From contig NC_008048.1 of the NCBI RefSeq assembly GCF_000013985.1, positions 1,674,001 to 1,738,000 of the forward strand: a stretch of DNA of 64,000 nt, read 5' to 3'. This DNA is from Sphingopyxis alaskensis RB2256. GTDB taxonomy: Bacteria > Pseudomonadota > Alphaproteobacteria > Sphingomonadales > Sphingomonadaceae. The position numbers and the translations under genes were made by a program. This document shows positions 20,978-28,994 of this stretch, piece by piece; the stretch's first letter is position 1, and each line of letters opens with the position of its first letter. The notes beneath the pieces were generated by a model. That model had not been told where the DNA came from. It did not search any database and saw nothing but the letters and a program-made list of their open reading frames with translations.

Positions 20978-21193
20978 ATGAACAACCAGCTGAAAGTGCT
21001 GCGCGCGATGCGAAACTGGAGCCAGGCCGAACTGGCCGACCGGCTGGACGTATCGCGGCAGGCGGTGAACGCGATCGAAACGGGCAAATATGACCCGTCG
21101 CTGCCGCTCGCATTCAAGCTGGCGCGGCTGTTCGACATGCCGATCGAGGAGATTTTCGACGATGGCCACAAGGGACAGGACGATGGCGAATGA
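20978..21193 (+). CDS. Small XRE-family HTH regulator
   Basis: A 71-aa protein that is almost only a lambda-repressor-like HTH (LKVLRAMRNWSQAELADRLD, then SRQAVNAIETGKYDPSLPLA), resembling the short YozG/YgzD-type regulators. Such proteins bind DNA as dimers and commonly pair with a membrane protein encoded downstream. Here the next gene overlaps by 11 bp and is a multi-helix membrane protein, the usual arrangement. An inverted repeat overlapping its probable promoter suggests autorepression. No effector-binding domain is present. Confidence 0.88.
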   Translation: MNNQLKVLRAMRNWSQAELADRLDVSRQAVNAIETGKYDPSLPLAFKLARLFDMPIEEIFDDGHKGQDDGE

Positions 21194-21794
21194 CACCGGC
21201 AAATCCACCGCGCCGTCGATGACGGTCGTGGTCGCGATCGCCATCGCTACCGCGCTGTTTGCCGGTGGCTTTGCCGGTTTCAATGAGGCACGGATCGAGG
21301 CGGGAGACGCGGCCGTCGCGACATGGGCGGCACCGCTGATCGTCGTCGCGCTCGGCGTCGCCGCGCTCGGCCTTTACGTCCGGCGCCACGCCGACGGCTT
21401 TCGCACCTGGTCGCAGCGCAAGCGGCTCTATTGGGCAAGCCTGCTCTTTTCGGGTGTGATCGGCATGGTCGCCGCGATGCTGTTGCAGGAAGGACCCGGC
21501 GACGGGCTGATGAGCAACGAGGCGCTGTCGCCCAATGTGGCGATCGGCCTGTCGCTGCTGTGGGTCGTCGGGCTGGTGATCGCGCTCGCCCTTTATCACC
21601 GCGCGGTCGACGATCATGAGCGCCATGCCTATCATCAGGCGTCACTTGCGGGTTTCTACGCCTTCATCTTCCCCTGCCCCGTCTGGTGGGTGTTGTGGCG
21701 CGCCGACTTGGCGCCGCCGGTCGATGCCATGGCGCTTTTCGGTCTCGTTCTGATCGTCAACGCCGCCGTCTATCTCTGGTTCAAGTTTCGCTGA
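21183..21794 (+). CDS. Multi-pass membrane protein paired with XRE regulator
   Basis: About 203 aa with five to six hydrophobic segments (for example MTVVVAIAIATALFAGGFAG, WAAPLIVVALGVAALGLYV, GLSLLWVVGLVIALALY). ATG 21183 is preferred, preceded by AGGGACAGGA; an in-frame ATG at 21162 would add seven residues and lengthen the overlap with the regulator. No enzymatic or transporter motif is recognisable. Gene overlap implies translational coupling to the HTH gene; in similar pairs the membrane protein is thought to modulate the regulator, but that is inference. Confidence 0.75.
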   Translation: MANDTGKSTAPSMTVVVAIAIATALFAGGFAGFNEARIEAGDAAVATWAAPLIVVALGVAALGLYVRRHADGFRTWSQRKRLYWASLLFSGVIGMVAAMLLQEGPGDGLMSNEALSPNVAIGLSLLWVVGLVIALALYHRAVDDHERHAYHQASLAGFYAFIFPCPVWWVLWRADLAPPVDAMALFGLVLIVNAAVYLWFKFR

Positions 21795-21859
21795 CAGCTT
21801 TCCGCTTTCCCCCTCTGCACGCTTCGGGCCATAAGCGGCCCCATGAAAGGCAACGCCCC

Positions 21860-22831
21860 ATGACGACCTGGTTCAAGATTCTCGCCTCCAGCTGCGCGAT
21901 CATTCCCTTTGCGCAGTGCGCACTGATCCCCGGCGGCAATATCGTCCACGCGGCCGAAACGCCCCCCGCCCCTGTCACAATGGCGCCCGCGACCGCCGCC
22001 GAGACCGCCCCCGAGACCGCCGATGCCGACCCCGCGCTGTGGGTGGTCAGGGACGAGGACACGACCATCTATCTGTTCGGCACCGTCCATGTGCTGAAAC
22101 CCGGCCTCAGCTGGTTCGACGAGGCGGTGAAGGATGCGTTCGACAAGTCCGACCAGCTGATGCTCGAACTCGTGCTGCCCGACGATCAGGCCGAGGTGGC
22201 CAGGACGATGCTGCCGCTCGCGATCGACGCGAACGGCACGACGCTGACCTCGCGGCTCGATGCCGAGCAGCTCGCGGCCTATCAGGCGGCGATGGCGAGC
22301 GTCGGCCTGCCTCCGGCGCAATTCGACATGTTCGAACCCTGGTTCCCCGCGATCACCCTGTCGGTCCTGCCGCTCACCAAATTGGGCTATGACCCCGAAC
22401 AGGGCGCCGAAAAGCAGCTCACGCGCTTTGCCAGGGCCAGCGGCAAGCCGGTCGCGGGATTCGAAACACTGGGCGAACAGCTCGGCTTCTTCGACAGCCT
22501 GCCCGAAGCGCAGCAGATCGCCTTCCTCAATTCGGTGGTGAAGGATCTCGACAAGCTGGGGCCGACGCTCGACAGGATGGTCGTGCTGTGGGCGAAGGGC
22601 GATCCCGACGGACTCGCGGTCGCGATGAACGAAAGCCTCGCCGCAACGCCCGCGCTGGCGCAGACGCTGCTTTACGATCGCAACGCGCGCTGGGCCGACG
22701 CGCTCAAGGCGCGGATGGAGCAGCCGGGCACGGTGTTCGTCGCGGTCGGCGCGGGGCATCTGGCGGGCGAGAAAAGCGTGCAGGATTATCTGAAAGAGCG
22801 CGGCCTGACCGTAACGCGGGTCGATTATTGA
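21860..22831 (+). CDS. TraB/GumN family protein (first of two)
   Basis: A 323-aa exported protein of the TraB/GumN superfamily, which shares a fold with TIKI metalloproteases. After a signal peptide and an Ala/Thr/Pro-rich linker (about residues 35-60) comes the hallmark YLFGTVHVLKPGLSWFDEAV, then a conserved LMLELVLP segment and a C-terminal VFVAVGAGHLAGEKS. ATG 21860 follows AAAGG with 9-nt spacing. The second paralogue begins inside its stop codon, so the two are translationally coupled. Protease activity in bacterial members is not well shown. Confidence 0.87.
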   Translation: MTTWFKILASSCAIIPFAQCALIPGGNIVHAAETPPAPVTMAPATAAETAPETADADPALWVVRDEDTTIYLFGTVHVLKPGLSWFDEAVKDAFDKSDQLMLELVLPDDQAEVARTMLPLAIDANGTTLTSRLDAEQLAAYQAAMASVGLPPAQFDMFEPWFPAITLSVLPLTKLGYDPEQGAEKQLTRFARASGKPVAGFETLGEQLGFFDSLPEAQQIAFLNSVVKDLDKLGPTLDRMVVLWAKGDPDGLAVAMNESLAATPALAQTLLYDRNARWADALKARMEQPGTVFVAVGAGHLAGEKSVQDYLKERGLTVTRVDY

Positions 22832-23727
22832 GGCGGGCACCGGCCTCGCCCGACCAAGGGCGTCGCCGCATCGCGGCGGCGCTTTTGCCGGTGCTGCTCG
22901 CGGCATGCGGACCCGTCGAACCGGCGATGAAAGCCCGGCCCGCGATGTGGCTGGCGGAGGACGTCGATACGCGCATCTATATTCTGGGATCGATGCACGC
23001 GCTGCCGCGCGGCACCGACTGGGATGACGGCGCGGTTGGCGCCGCGATCGAGGCCGCCGATACGCTGGTAATGGAGTTGTCGCCCGCCGAGCTGGACGCG
23101 GCGGCCGATGCGTTCCGCGAGCTTGCGCCGCGCAGCACCCCGTTGGCCATCGAAGCGCGGCTGACCGGCAAGGCGCTGACGGGCTATCGCGCACTGGAGG
23201 CGCGCGGGCGGCGGCTGAACGGCGACGGGCTCGACGACTGGGCGGTGATGGTGCTGATCGGCCAGCGCGTCGCGCAGAATGCCGCGCTGTCGCCCGACGA
23301 GGGCGTCGAGACGCAGCTGACCGAGCGGTTCGAAGCCGCGGGCAAACCGATCACCGGGCTGGAGCGTGCGCGCGGGCAATTGATGCTTTTTGAAACGCTG
23401 GATCCCGCGACGCAGCGCGCGCTGCTGGTTCGCGCCGCCGAGGAGGCCGATACGGCAACGCGCGACGTGCTGGCGCTGACCGCAGCGTGGAGCCGCGGCG
23501 ACGTCGCCGCGCTCGAAAAGGTCGTCAACGAGGACATCGACGCCGCGCCTGCCGCACGCAAGGCGATCATCACCGACCGCAACCGTCGCTGGACCGCGTG
23601 GGCGGCACGCCGGATGGAGCGGCCCGGCACCGTGCTGATGGCAGTCGGCGCAGGGCATCTGGTCGGCGCCGAGGGCGTGCCGGCGCTGCTGGAAGCGCGG
23701 GGGGTGCGGGTGCGGCGGGTGCAATAA
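22828..23727 (+). CDS. TraB/GumN family lipoprotein (second of two)
   Basis: A 299-aa paralogue of the preceding gene with the same landmarks: IYILGSMHALPRGTDWDDGA, TLVMELSP and VLMAVGAGHLVGAEG. It probably starts at TTG 22828, which overlaps the previous TGA; no ATG suits the signal sequence. The N-terminus (RIAALLPVLLAACG style) ends in a lipobox LLAAC, so it is likely an inner- or outer-membrane lipoprotein, unlike its soluble neighbour. Sequence identity between the two is moderate, so the duplication is not recent. Confidence 0.82.
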   Translation: MRRAPASPDQGRRRIAAALLPVLLAACGPVEPAMKARPAMWLAEDVDTRIYILGSMHALPRGTDWDDGAVGAAIEAADTLVMELSPAELDAAADAFRELAPRSTPLAIEARLTGKALTGYRALEARGRRLNGDGLDDWAVMVLIGQRVAQNAALSPDEGVETQLTERFEAAGKPITGLERARGQLMLFETLDPATQRALLVRAAEEADTATRDVLALTAAWSRGDVAALEKVVNEDIDAAPAARKAIITDRNRRWTAWAARRMERPGTVLMAVGAGHLVGAEGVPALLEARGVRVRRVQ

Positions 23728-23877
23728 TCGGTCGAAACCGGTCGCCGCCGTCCCTTGCCGGCTGCGCCTTCCCGTCCCGCTTGCTTTTCCGCCCGTTCCC
23801 CGCTAAGCGCCGCGGCTTCCGTCATGGTCATCCCTGGAGGCGTGGCGGGCTGTGTAACTGTTTCTCGGAGAAATGAT

Positions 23878-24516
23878 ATGAGCGATCAGCTGACGCTGAC
23901 GGCCGAGACGCGCGAACGCGGAGGCAAGGGAGCCTCGCGTGAACTGCGTCGCAATGGCCGCGTCCCCGCCGTCGTCTATGGCGGCAAGGAAGAACCCCTG
24001 ATGATCCACGTCGAGGAAAAGCTGCTGATGAAGCAGCTGATGACGGGTCACTTCATGAACTCGGTCGTGATGATCGAGGTCGGCGGCAAGCAGATTCGCA
24101 CGCTGCCCAAGGACGTCGCTTTCCACCCGGTCAAGGATCGCCCGATCCACGCCGACTTCCTGCGCATCGCCAAGGACGCCACGGTTCAGGTTGCGGTGCC
24201 GGTCGTGTTCCAGAACGAAGAAAAGTCGCCGGGCCTGAAGCGCGGCGGCGTGCTGAACATTGTTCGTCACGAGCTGGAACTTGTCTGCGACGCGGACAAT
24301 ATCCCCGACGAGATCGCAATCGACGTCACCGGCTTCGATATCGGCGATTCGATCCACATCAGCAATGTCACTCTGCCGAAGGGCGTCGAAAGCGCGATCA
24401 CCGACCGCGACTTCACCATCGCCACCATCGTCGCCCCATCGGCGCTCAAGTCGAGCGACGGCGACACGACAAAGGATGAAGGCGAAGACGCTGCCGAAGG
24501 CGGCGACGAAGCCTAA
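23878..24516 (+). CDS. rplY: 50S ribosomal protein L25/Ctc
   Basis: Binds 5S rRNA in the large ribosomal subunit. The 212-aa form is the long CTC type, with an N-terminal L25 domain (starting [20 protein letters not shown]) and a C-terminal beta domain, ending in a disordered acidic tail ([14 protein letters not shown]). The frame is open upstream, but ATG 23878 with CGGAG 7 nt before it gives the family N-terminus. It is cotranscribed with pth or separated from it by the hairpin at 24529-24553; the rplY-pth pairing is widespread. Confidence 0.97.
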
Positions 24517-24528
24517 ACTATCCGGACC

Positions 24529-24553
24529 GCCCCTCCCCCATGCGGGAGGGGCG
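24529..24553 (+). terminator. Hairpin between rplY and pth
   Basis: GCCCCTCCC and GGGAGGGGC form a strong stem around CCATGC, followed by GTTTCC. It may be a partial terminator that lowers pth expression relative to rplY, since no separate pth promoter is evident. Confidence 0.55.
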
Positions 24554-24582
24554 TTTCCACCAGACCCGGGAAAGGCAACGCC

Positions 24583-25152
24583 ATGCAGCTCTGGGTCGGC
24601 CTCGGCAATCCGGGGCCCAAATATGCGATGCACCGGCACAATGTCGGCTTCATGGCCGCCGATGTCATCGCCGAAATCCATGATTTTCCGCCGCCTGTGA
24701 AGAAGTTCCAGGGCTGGTTGCAGGACGGGCGCATCGGCTCGACGCGCATCCTGTTGCTCAAACCCGGCACCTTCATGAACGAAAGCGGGCGCAGCGTGCG
24801 CGCCGCGCTCGATTTCTACAAGCTGGCCGCCACCGACGTCACCGTCTTTTACGACGAGCTCGACCTCGCGCCGATGAAGGTCAAGGTGAAACGCGGCGGC
24901 GGCGCGGCGGGGCACAACGGCATCCGGTCGATGATCCAGCATATCGGCGACGATTTCCGCCGCATCCGCATCGGCATCGGCCATCCGGGGCACAAGGACC
25001 GCGTGACCGGCCATGTCCTCGGCAATTATCACAAGAGCGAGATGGAACCGCTGGCCGACCTGCTCGGCGCGATCGCCGCCGAAGCGGAATGGCTGGCCAA
25101 GGGCGACGATGTAAGATTCCAGAGCGATCTGGCGCTGCGGTTGCAAGGGTGA
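24583..25152 (+). CDS. pth: Peptidyl-tRNA hydrolase
   Basis: Releases tRNA from peptidyl-tRNA that has dropped off ribosomes. The 189-aa length is standard. The N-terminus MQLWVGLGNPGPKYAMHRHN includes Asn9 and the catalytic His19, followed by KPGTFMNESGRSV and FYDELDL with the catalytic Asp. The GGGAAGHNGIRSM substrate loop is present. It follows rplY by 66 bp on the same strand, with a hairpin between them. Confidence 0.97.
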   Translation: MQLWVGLGNPGPKYAMHRHNVGFMAADVIAEIHDFPPPVKKFQGWLQDGRIGSTRILLLKPGTFMNESGRSVRAALDFYKLAATDVTVFYDELDLAPMKVKVKRGGGAAGHNGIRSMIQHIGDDFRRIRIGIGHPGHKDRVTGHVLGNYHKSEMEPLADLLGAIAAEAEWLAKGDDVRFQSDLALRLQG

Positions 25153-25269
25153 GTTGGGGGCCGGTGGCGGCCAAAGGCGGACGTCGCGATCCCAAAGCCG
25201 CAGTCCAACCACCGATTTGGCACGCGCCGCCAACTAAGGCATGATGGCGTCCGAAAGGAGCCGTTCGCC

Positions 25270-26259
25270 ATGCCGCATACCCCCAATCGCCGCGAAATCC
25301 TGGCCGGGGCCGCCGCGCTGTCCGCCGCCCCTGCCCTGCTCCACGCCGCGACGCCCGCGGGCGACCCGTCGCTGAAAGGCCGCACCATACTGATCACCGG
25401 CTGTTCGAGCGGGTTTGGGCGCATCGGCGCGCTCCACTATGCCCGGCTCGGCGCGAAGGTCATCGCGACGATGCGCGGGCTGCCGCGCCCCGAAGCCGAA
25501 AGCCTGGCGGCCGAAGCCGCGAAGGATAAGCTCGACCTCGATATCGTCGAGATCGACGTGACGAGCGATGCGTCGGTTGCGAGCGGGACTGCAAAGGCGC
25601 TCGCCATCGCGGGCGGGCGCATCGACACGCTGGTCAACAATGCCGGGATCGGCATCACCGGGCCGGTCGAGGTGCAGGATATGGAAGCGACGCAGCTCAT
25701 CTTCGACACCAATGTTTTTGGCATCCAGCGCATGCTGCGCGCGCTGTTGCCACAGATGCGCGCGGCGAAGGGCGGGCAGGTCTTCAACATTTCGTCGCAG
25801 CTCGGGCGCGTCATCGTGCCGGGTGGCGGCCATTATTCGGCGACCAAGTTCGCGGTCGAGGCGCTGTCCGAGCAGATGGCCTATGAACTGGTGCCGCATG
25901 GCATCGACGTGACGGTGATCCAGCCGGGGGGCTATCCGACGAAGGTGTGGGTCAATCGCAACGCCTATACCGGGGCATTAAAGGCGCGAAGCGATGCGGC
26001 GCTGCTCGACGCCTATGCGCCCTTCACGCGCGGCATGGGGACCGAGGACGGCAGCGGGCGCAGCGCCGATCCCGCCGACGTGCCGCGCGCGATTGCCGAG
26101 ATCATGGCGATGCCCGCGGGCAAACGGCCGCTGCGCCGCGCGGTGCATCCGGGGACCAGGCCGCAGGAAGCGATCAACCGCGTGTCGGCCGAGGTGCAGC
26201 TCGCGTGGCTGGGCGGGTCGCCGACGCTGGGACCACTGGTCAAGGCGGTCCACGACTGA
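25270..26259 (+). CDS. Tat-exported short-chain dehydrogenase
   Basis: A 329-aa SDR with an N-terminal Tat signal (NRREILAGAAALSAAPALLH). The SDR body has the nucleotide-binding TILITGCSSGFGRIGA, the NNAGIG motif and the catalytic pair YSATK (Tyr and Lys). A Rossmann enzyme needing NAD(P) in the periplasm would have to be exported folded with its cofactor, which is what Tat allows; the substrate is unknown. The glycine motif and short C-terminal region resemble retinol-dehydrogenase-like SDRs. It converges on the CAP gene with 13 bp between the stops. Confidence 0.83.
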   Translation: MPHTPNRREILAGAAALSAAPALLHAATPAGDPSLKGRTILITGCSSGFGRIGALHYARLGAKVIATMRGLPRPEAESLAAEAAKDKLDLDIVEIDVTSDASVASGTAKALAIAGGRIDTLVNNAGIGITGPVEVQDMEATQLIFDTNVFGIQRMLRALLPQMRAAKGGQVFNISSQLGRVIVPGGGHYSATKFAVEALSEQMAYELVPHGIDVTVIQPGGYPTKVWVNRNAYTGALKARSDAALLDAYAPFTRGMGTEDGSGRSADPADVPRAIAEIMAMPAGKRPLRRAVHPGTRPQEAINRVSAEVQLAWLGGSPTLGPLVKAVHD

Positions 26260-26272
26260 GGCGCGGGCGGGC

Positions 26273-26926
26273 CTATGGCGTCCGTTTGGGCGGCGGCGGC
26301 GGCGATCCGTCAGCGGTCTGCGACATCAAGGCGACACACATGGTCCGGTGGACCGGATGCCGCCCGCACGCGACCCCGACAAAGCGGTGTGTCGGGCGAA
26401 GCAGGCTGAACCGGTGGCCGCGGTCGGGGACGCCATCGTCGATCAGCAGCTGGTCGACGACGCCTTCGGGCGTGTGGTGGCCATAGGTGATGACTTCGTT
26501 GACATAGGGGCCGCCGCCGCGGGCGCGCATCCGTTCGCCCGGTCCCTGCCCCCGGGTATAATGGCCGACCGCGCCCGATCGCGACTGGACCGCGACATGA
26601 TCGGCGGCGGCGCGGGCGAGCAGGTCGCTCCACGCGAGTTCGGGCAGCGGTTTTTCGCGGCGAAGTTCGCGGATCGCCTCATCGACCGCGACGACGCCTT
26701 CGCGCGTCAATATGTCGATCTCGCCCTCTTCGGCGCCGCGCAGCCGCCGCCCTTCGAATCGCGGGCGATAGTCGCGCAGGAAATCGGCATAGGCGGCGGG
26801 ATTGCTGCGAAGGCGGTTGAGTTCGGCGAACACGCCTGCCTCGAACCGGTCGGGGGCGGCGCGGGCGGCGGTCGCGCCCAGCGCGAGGAGGAGAAGGACG
26901 GCGGCGATCGGGCGCGAGGGCTTCAT
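26273..26926 (-). CDS. CAP (SCP/PR-1) domain secreted protein
   Basis: A 217-aa protein with a signal peptide (AAVLLLLALGATAARAA) and a bacterial CAP domain: FAELNRLRSNPAAYADFLRD, LARAAADHVAVQSRSGAVGH and the HRFSLLRPTHRFVGVACG block. His residues typical of the CAP cavity are kept in the GH and HRF segments. Function of bacterial CAP proteins is mostly unknown; lipid or metal binding has been proposed for some. ATG 26926 is chosen because the signal peptide follows directly; a start at 26947 would add seven residues. The tail is Pro-rich. Confidence 0.82.
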   Translation of the reverse strand: MKPSRPIAAVLLLLALGATAARAAPDRFEAGVFAELNRLRSNPAAYADFLRDYRPRFEGRRLRGAEEGEIDILTREGVVAVDEAIRELRREKPLPELAWSDLLARAAADHVAVQSRSGAVGHYTRGQGPGERMRARGGGPYVNEVITYGHHTPEGVVDQLLIDDGVPDRGHRFSLLRPTHRFVGVACGRHPVHRTMCVALMSQTADGSPPPPPKRTP

Positions 26927-27042
26927 AGGCCCGCGATAAAGCGCCAAGTCTGAACGCTGCGCAACCGCAAAGACTGGCGCGCCGCGCGACTTGGCGCTAG
27001 GGGCGCTGCGACGCCGGGGTCCTCCGGCCGGATGGAGTTTTT

Positions 27043-28140
27043 ATGGGTTTCAAATGCGGGATCGTCGGGCTGCCCAATGTCGGCAAGTCCACCCTGTTCA
27101 ACGCGCTGACCGAAACCGCGGCGGCGCAGGCGGCGAACTATCCCTTCTGCACGATCGAGCCGAATATCGGCAATGTCGCGGTGCCCGACGACCGGCTCGA
27201 CAAGCTGGCGGCAATCGCGAACAGCAAGAAGATCATCGCGACACAGCTCGCCTTCGTCGATATTGCGGGCCTCGTGCGCGGCGCGTCGAAGGGCGAGGGG
27301 CTGGGCAACCAGTTCCTCGGCAATATCCGCGAGGTCGACGCGATCGTCCATGTGCTGCGCTGTTTCGAGAATGACGACATCCAGCATGTCGAAAACAAGG
27401 TCGACCCCGTCGCCGATGCCGAGACGGTCGAGACCGAACTGCTGCTCGCCGACCTCGAAAGTCTGGAAAAGCGCCTGCCCGCCTTTGTCAAAAAAGCGGC
27501 ACAGGGGGACAAGGAAGCGAAGATCGCCACATCGGTGCTGGGTCAGGCCCTCGACCTGCTGCGCGAAGGCAAGCCCGCGCGGCTGGTCGAACCCGGCGAC
27601 GACGAGGAAGCCCGTGTGCTGCGCACCGCGCAGCTTTTGACCTCCAAACCCGTGCTTTATGTCTGCAACGTCGACGAGGGCAGCGCGGCGAACGGCAACG
27701 CCTTTTCGGAAAAGGTGTTCGCCAAGGCTGCGGCCGAGGGCGCGCAGGCAGTGGTCGTTTCGGCGGCGATCGAGAGCGAACTGGTGACGATGGACATGGC
27801 CGACCGGCTGGAGTTCCTGGCCGAAATGGGCCTGAAGGAAACCGGCCTCGCGCGCGTCATCCGCGCCGGGTATGAGCTGCTCCACCTCATCACCTTCTTC
27901 ACCGTCGGCCCGCGGGAAGCGCGCGCATGGACCGTGCATCAGGGCGCGACCGCGCCCGAAGCCGCGGGCGAGATCCACAGCGATTTCCAGAAGGGCTTCA
28001 TCCGCGCCGAAACGATCGCCTATGACGATTATGTCGCGCTGGGCGGCGAAGCCCGCGCGCGCGAAGCGGGCAAGCTGCGCGCCGAGGGCAAGGCCTATGT
28101 CGTGCACGACGGCGACGTGATGCATTTCCTGCATAGTTGA
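27043..28140 (+). CDS. ychF: Redox-regulated ATPase/GTPase YchF (Obg-like)
   Basis: P-loop NTPase of the OLA1/YchF group that associates with ribosomes and is linked to stress responses. The 365-aa protein begins with MGFKCGIVGLPNVGKSTLFN (G1), has the DIAGLVRGASKGEGLGNQ switch region, a coiled-coil insertion around residues 130-210, and a C-terminal TGS domain. It is monocistronic here; just after its stop lies the left arm of a GIY-YIG-bearing palindromic element. Confidence 0.97.
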   Translation: MGFKCGIVGLPNVGKSTLFNALTETAAAQAANYPFCTIEPNIGNVAVPDDRLDKLAAIANSKKIIATQLAFVDIAGLVRGASKGEGLGNQFLGNIREVDAIVHVLRCFENDDIQHVENKVDPVADAETVETELLLADLESLEKRLPAFVKKAAQGDKEAKIATSVLGQALDLLREGKPARLVEPGDDEEARVLRTAQLLTSKPVLYVCNVDEGSAANGNAFSEKVFAKAAAEGAQAVVVSAAIESELVTMDMADRLEFLAEMGLKETGLARVIRAGYELLHLITFFTVGPREARAWTVHQGATAPEAAGEIHSDFQKGFIRAETIAYDDYVALGGEARAREAGKLRAEGKAYVVHDGDVMHFLHS

Positions 28141-28160
28141 TCGCGAGGCTGACCAAACTT

Positions 28161-28545
28161 CGTCATTGCGAGGAGCGTAGCGACGAAGCAATCTCCAGCG
28201 ATGCACCCTGACGCTCAGCCCGCAGTTTACATCATGACCAACCGGAAGGGCGGCGTGCTATACACCGGCGTCACGTCGAATCTTATCGGTCGTGTATGGC
28301 AACACCGGGAAAGCGGACCGGCTTTTCTGCGCGCTATCGATGCGACAAGCTCGTTTGGTTCGAAGTACATGGTGACATGCATTCAGCTATCAGCCGCGAG
28401 AAGCAGATCAAGGCGGGATCGCGTGCCAAGAAAATCGCTCTTATTGAAGCCGGCAATCCAGAGTGGCGGGACCTGTTTCCTGAACTAACCGGAGAATAGG
28501 CTGATAGCTGGAGATTGCTTCGTCGCTCTGCTCCTGGCAATGACG
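28161..28545. mobile_element. Inverted-repeat-bounded unit carrying a broken GIY-YIG gene
   Basis: Two 39-bp arms in inverted orientation, 28161-28199 and 28507-28545, match at 36 of 39 positions (both contain CGACGAAGCAATCTCCAGC in their common orientation). Each arm also has its own small stem ATTGC/GCAAT. The only content between them is the frameshifted GIY-YIG gene. It lies between the convergent ychF and merR genes. No target duplication is visible. Calling it mobile is inference. Confidence 0.55.
28201..28499 (+). pseudogene. GIY-YIG nuclease, frameshifted
   Basis: The N-terminal half (VYIMTNRKGGVLYTGVTSNL, the GIY-YIG strands with TY-G variant) is in the frame of ATG 28201, and the C-terminal half (FSARYRCDKLVWFEVHGDMH, then AISREKQIKAGSRAKKIALI) continues one frame over. 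The switch falls near 28312-28322. Together they give a normal single-domain GIY-YIG protein of about 95-100 aa, including the catalytic Glu in SREKQIK. The shift could be real or a sequencing error. It lies between inverted arms. Confidence 0.82.
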
Positions 28546-28551
28546 GATGCT

Positions 28552-28953
28552 TCAGGGCTCGAACGCCGCCATAATCGGGCACGGCCCCGTCTCGCTCGCG
28601 GCGCATTGATCGGCGAGGCGCGCGAGAGCGGCGCGCGTTGCGGTCATCTGGGCGATCTTGGCGTCGAGCGCGTCGATGCGCTGGCGCGCGAGGGCGCGGA
28701 CACGGGCGCGGTCGTCGCTCTGGTCGAGCGCGAGCAATTCGCCGATCTCGTCGAGCGTGAAGCCCGCTGCCTGCGCCGCGCGGATAAATCTAAGCCGTCT
28801 GAGATCATCATCGCCATAGCGGCGCACGCCGCCGCCCCAGCCGTCGCCGCCGCTGCGCGCGGGCGTGCCCATCAGGCCGCGGCGCTGATAATAGCGTATC
28901 GTCTCTACCCCGACATCGCCCGCGGCGGCCAGTTTGCCGATCGTCATCTGCAT
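28552..28953 (-). CDS. MerR-family metal/redox-type regulator
   Basis: A 133-aa MerR protein: winged HTH starting MTIGKLAAAGDVGVETIRYY, a coiled-coil dimerisation helix, and a C-terminal loop with two cysteines (DQCAASETGPCPIM) that match Cys117 and Cys126 of mercury MerR. The third Hg ligand, Cys82 of Tn501 MerR, has no counterpart in LLALDQSDDRARV, so a response to Hg(II) is unlikely; another metal or thiol-reactive signal is possible. ATG 28953 is chosen over ATG 28947. It is divergent from a glutaredoxin-MauE gene across a MerR-type promoter, which it probably controls. Confidence 0.87.
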   Translation of the reverse strand: MQMTIGKLAAAGDVGVETIRYYQRRGLMGTPARSGGDGWGGGVRRYGDDDLRRLRFIRAAQAAGFTLDEIGELLALDQSDDRARVRALARQRIDALDAKIAQMTATRAALARLADQCAASETGPCPIMAAFEP

Positions 28954-28956
28954 CGC

Positions 28957-28988
28957 TTGACTCCGTACCATGGTACGGATGCTATAGG
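28957..28988 (+). promoter_or_regulatory. MerR-type promoter/operator
   Basis: TTGACT (28957-28962) and TATAGG (28983-28988) are 20 bp apart, the over-long spacing typical of MerR-controlled promoters. The spacer holds a perfect 16-bp palindrome CCGTACCATGGTACGG (28963-28978), similar to the mer operator. The ATG of the divergent gene is 6 bp after the -10 box, so the message should be nearly leaderless. Confidence 0.75.
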
Positions 28989-28994
28989 AGGGGC

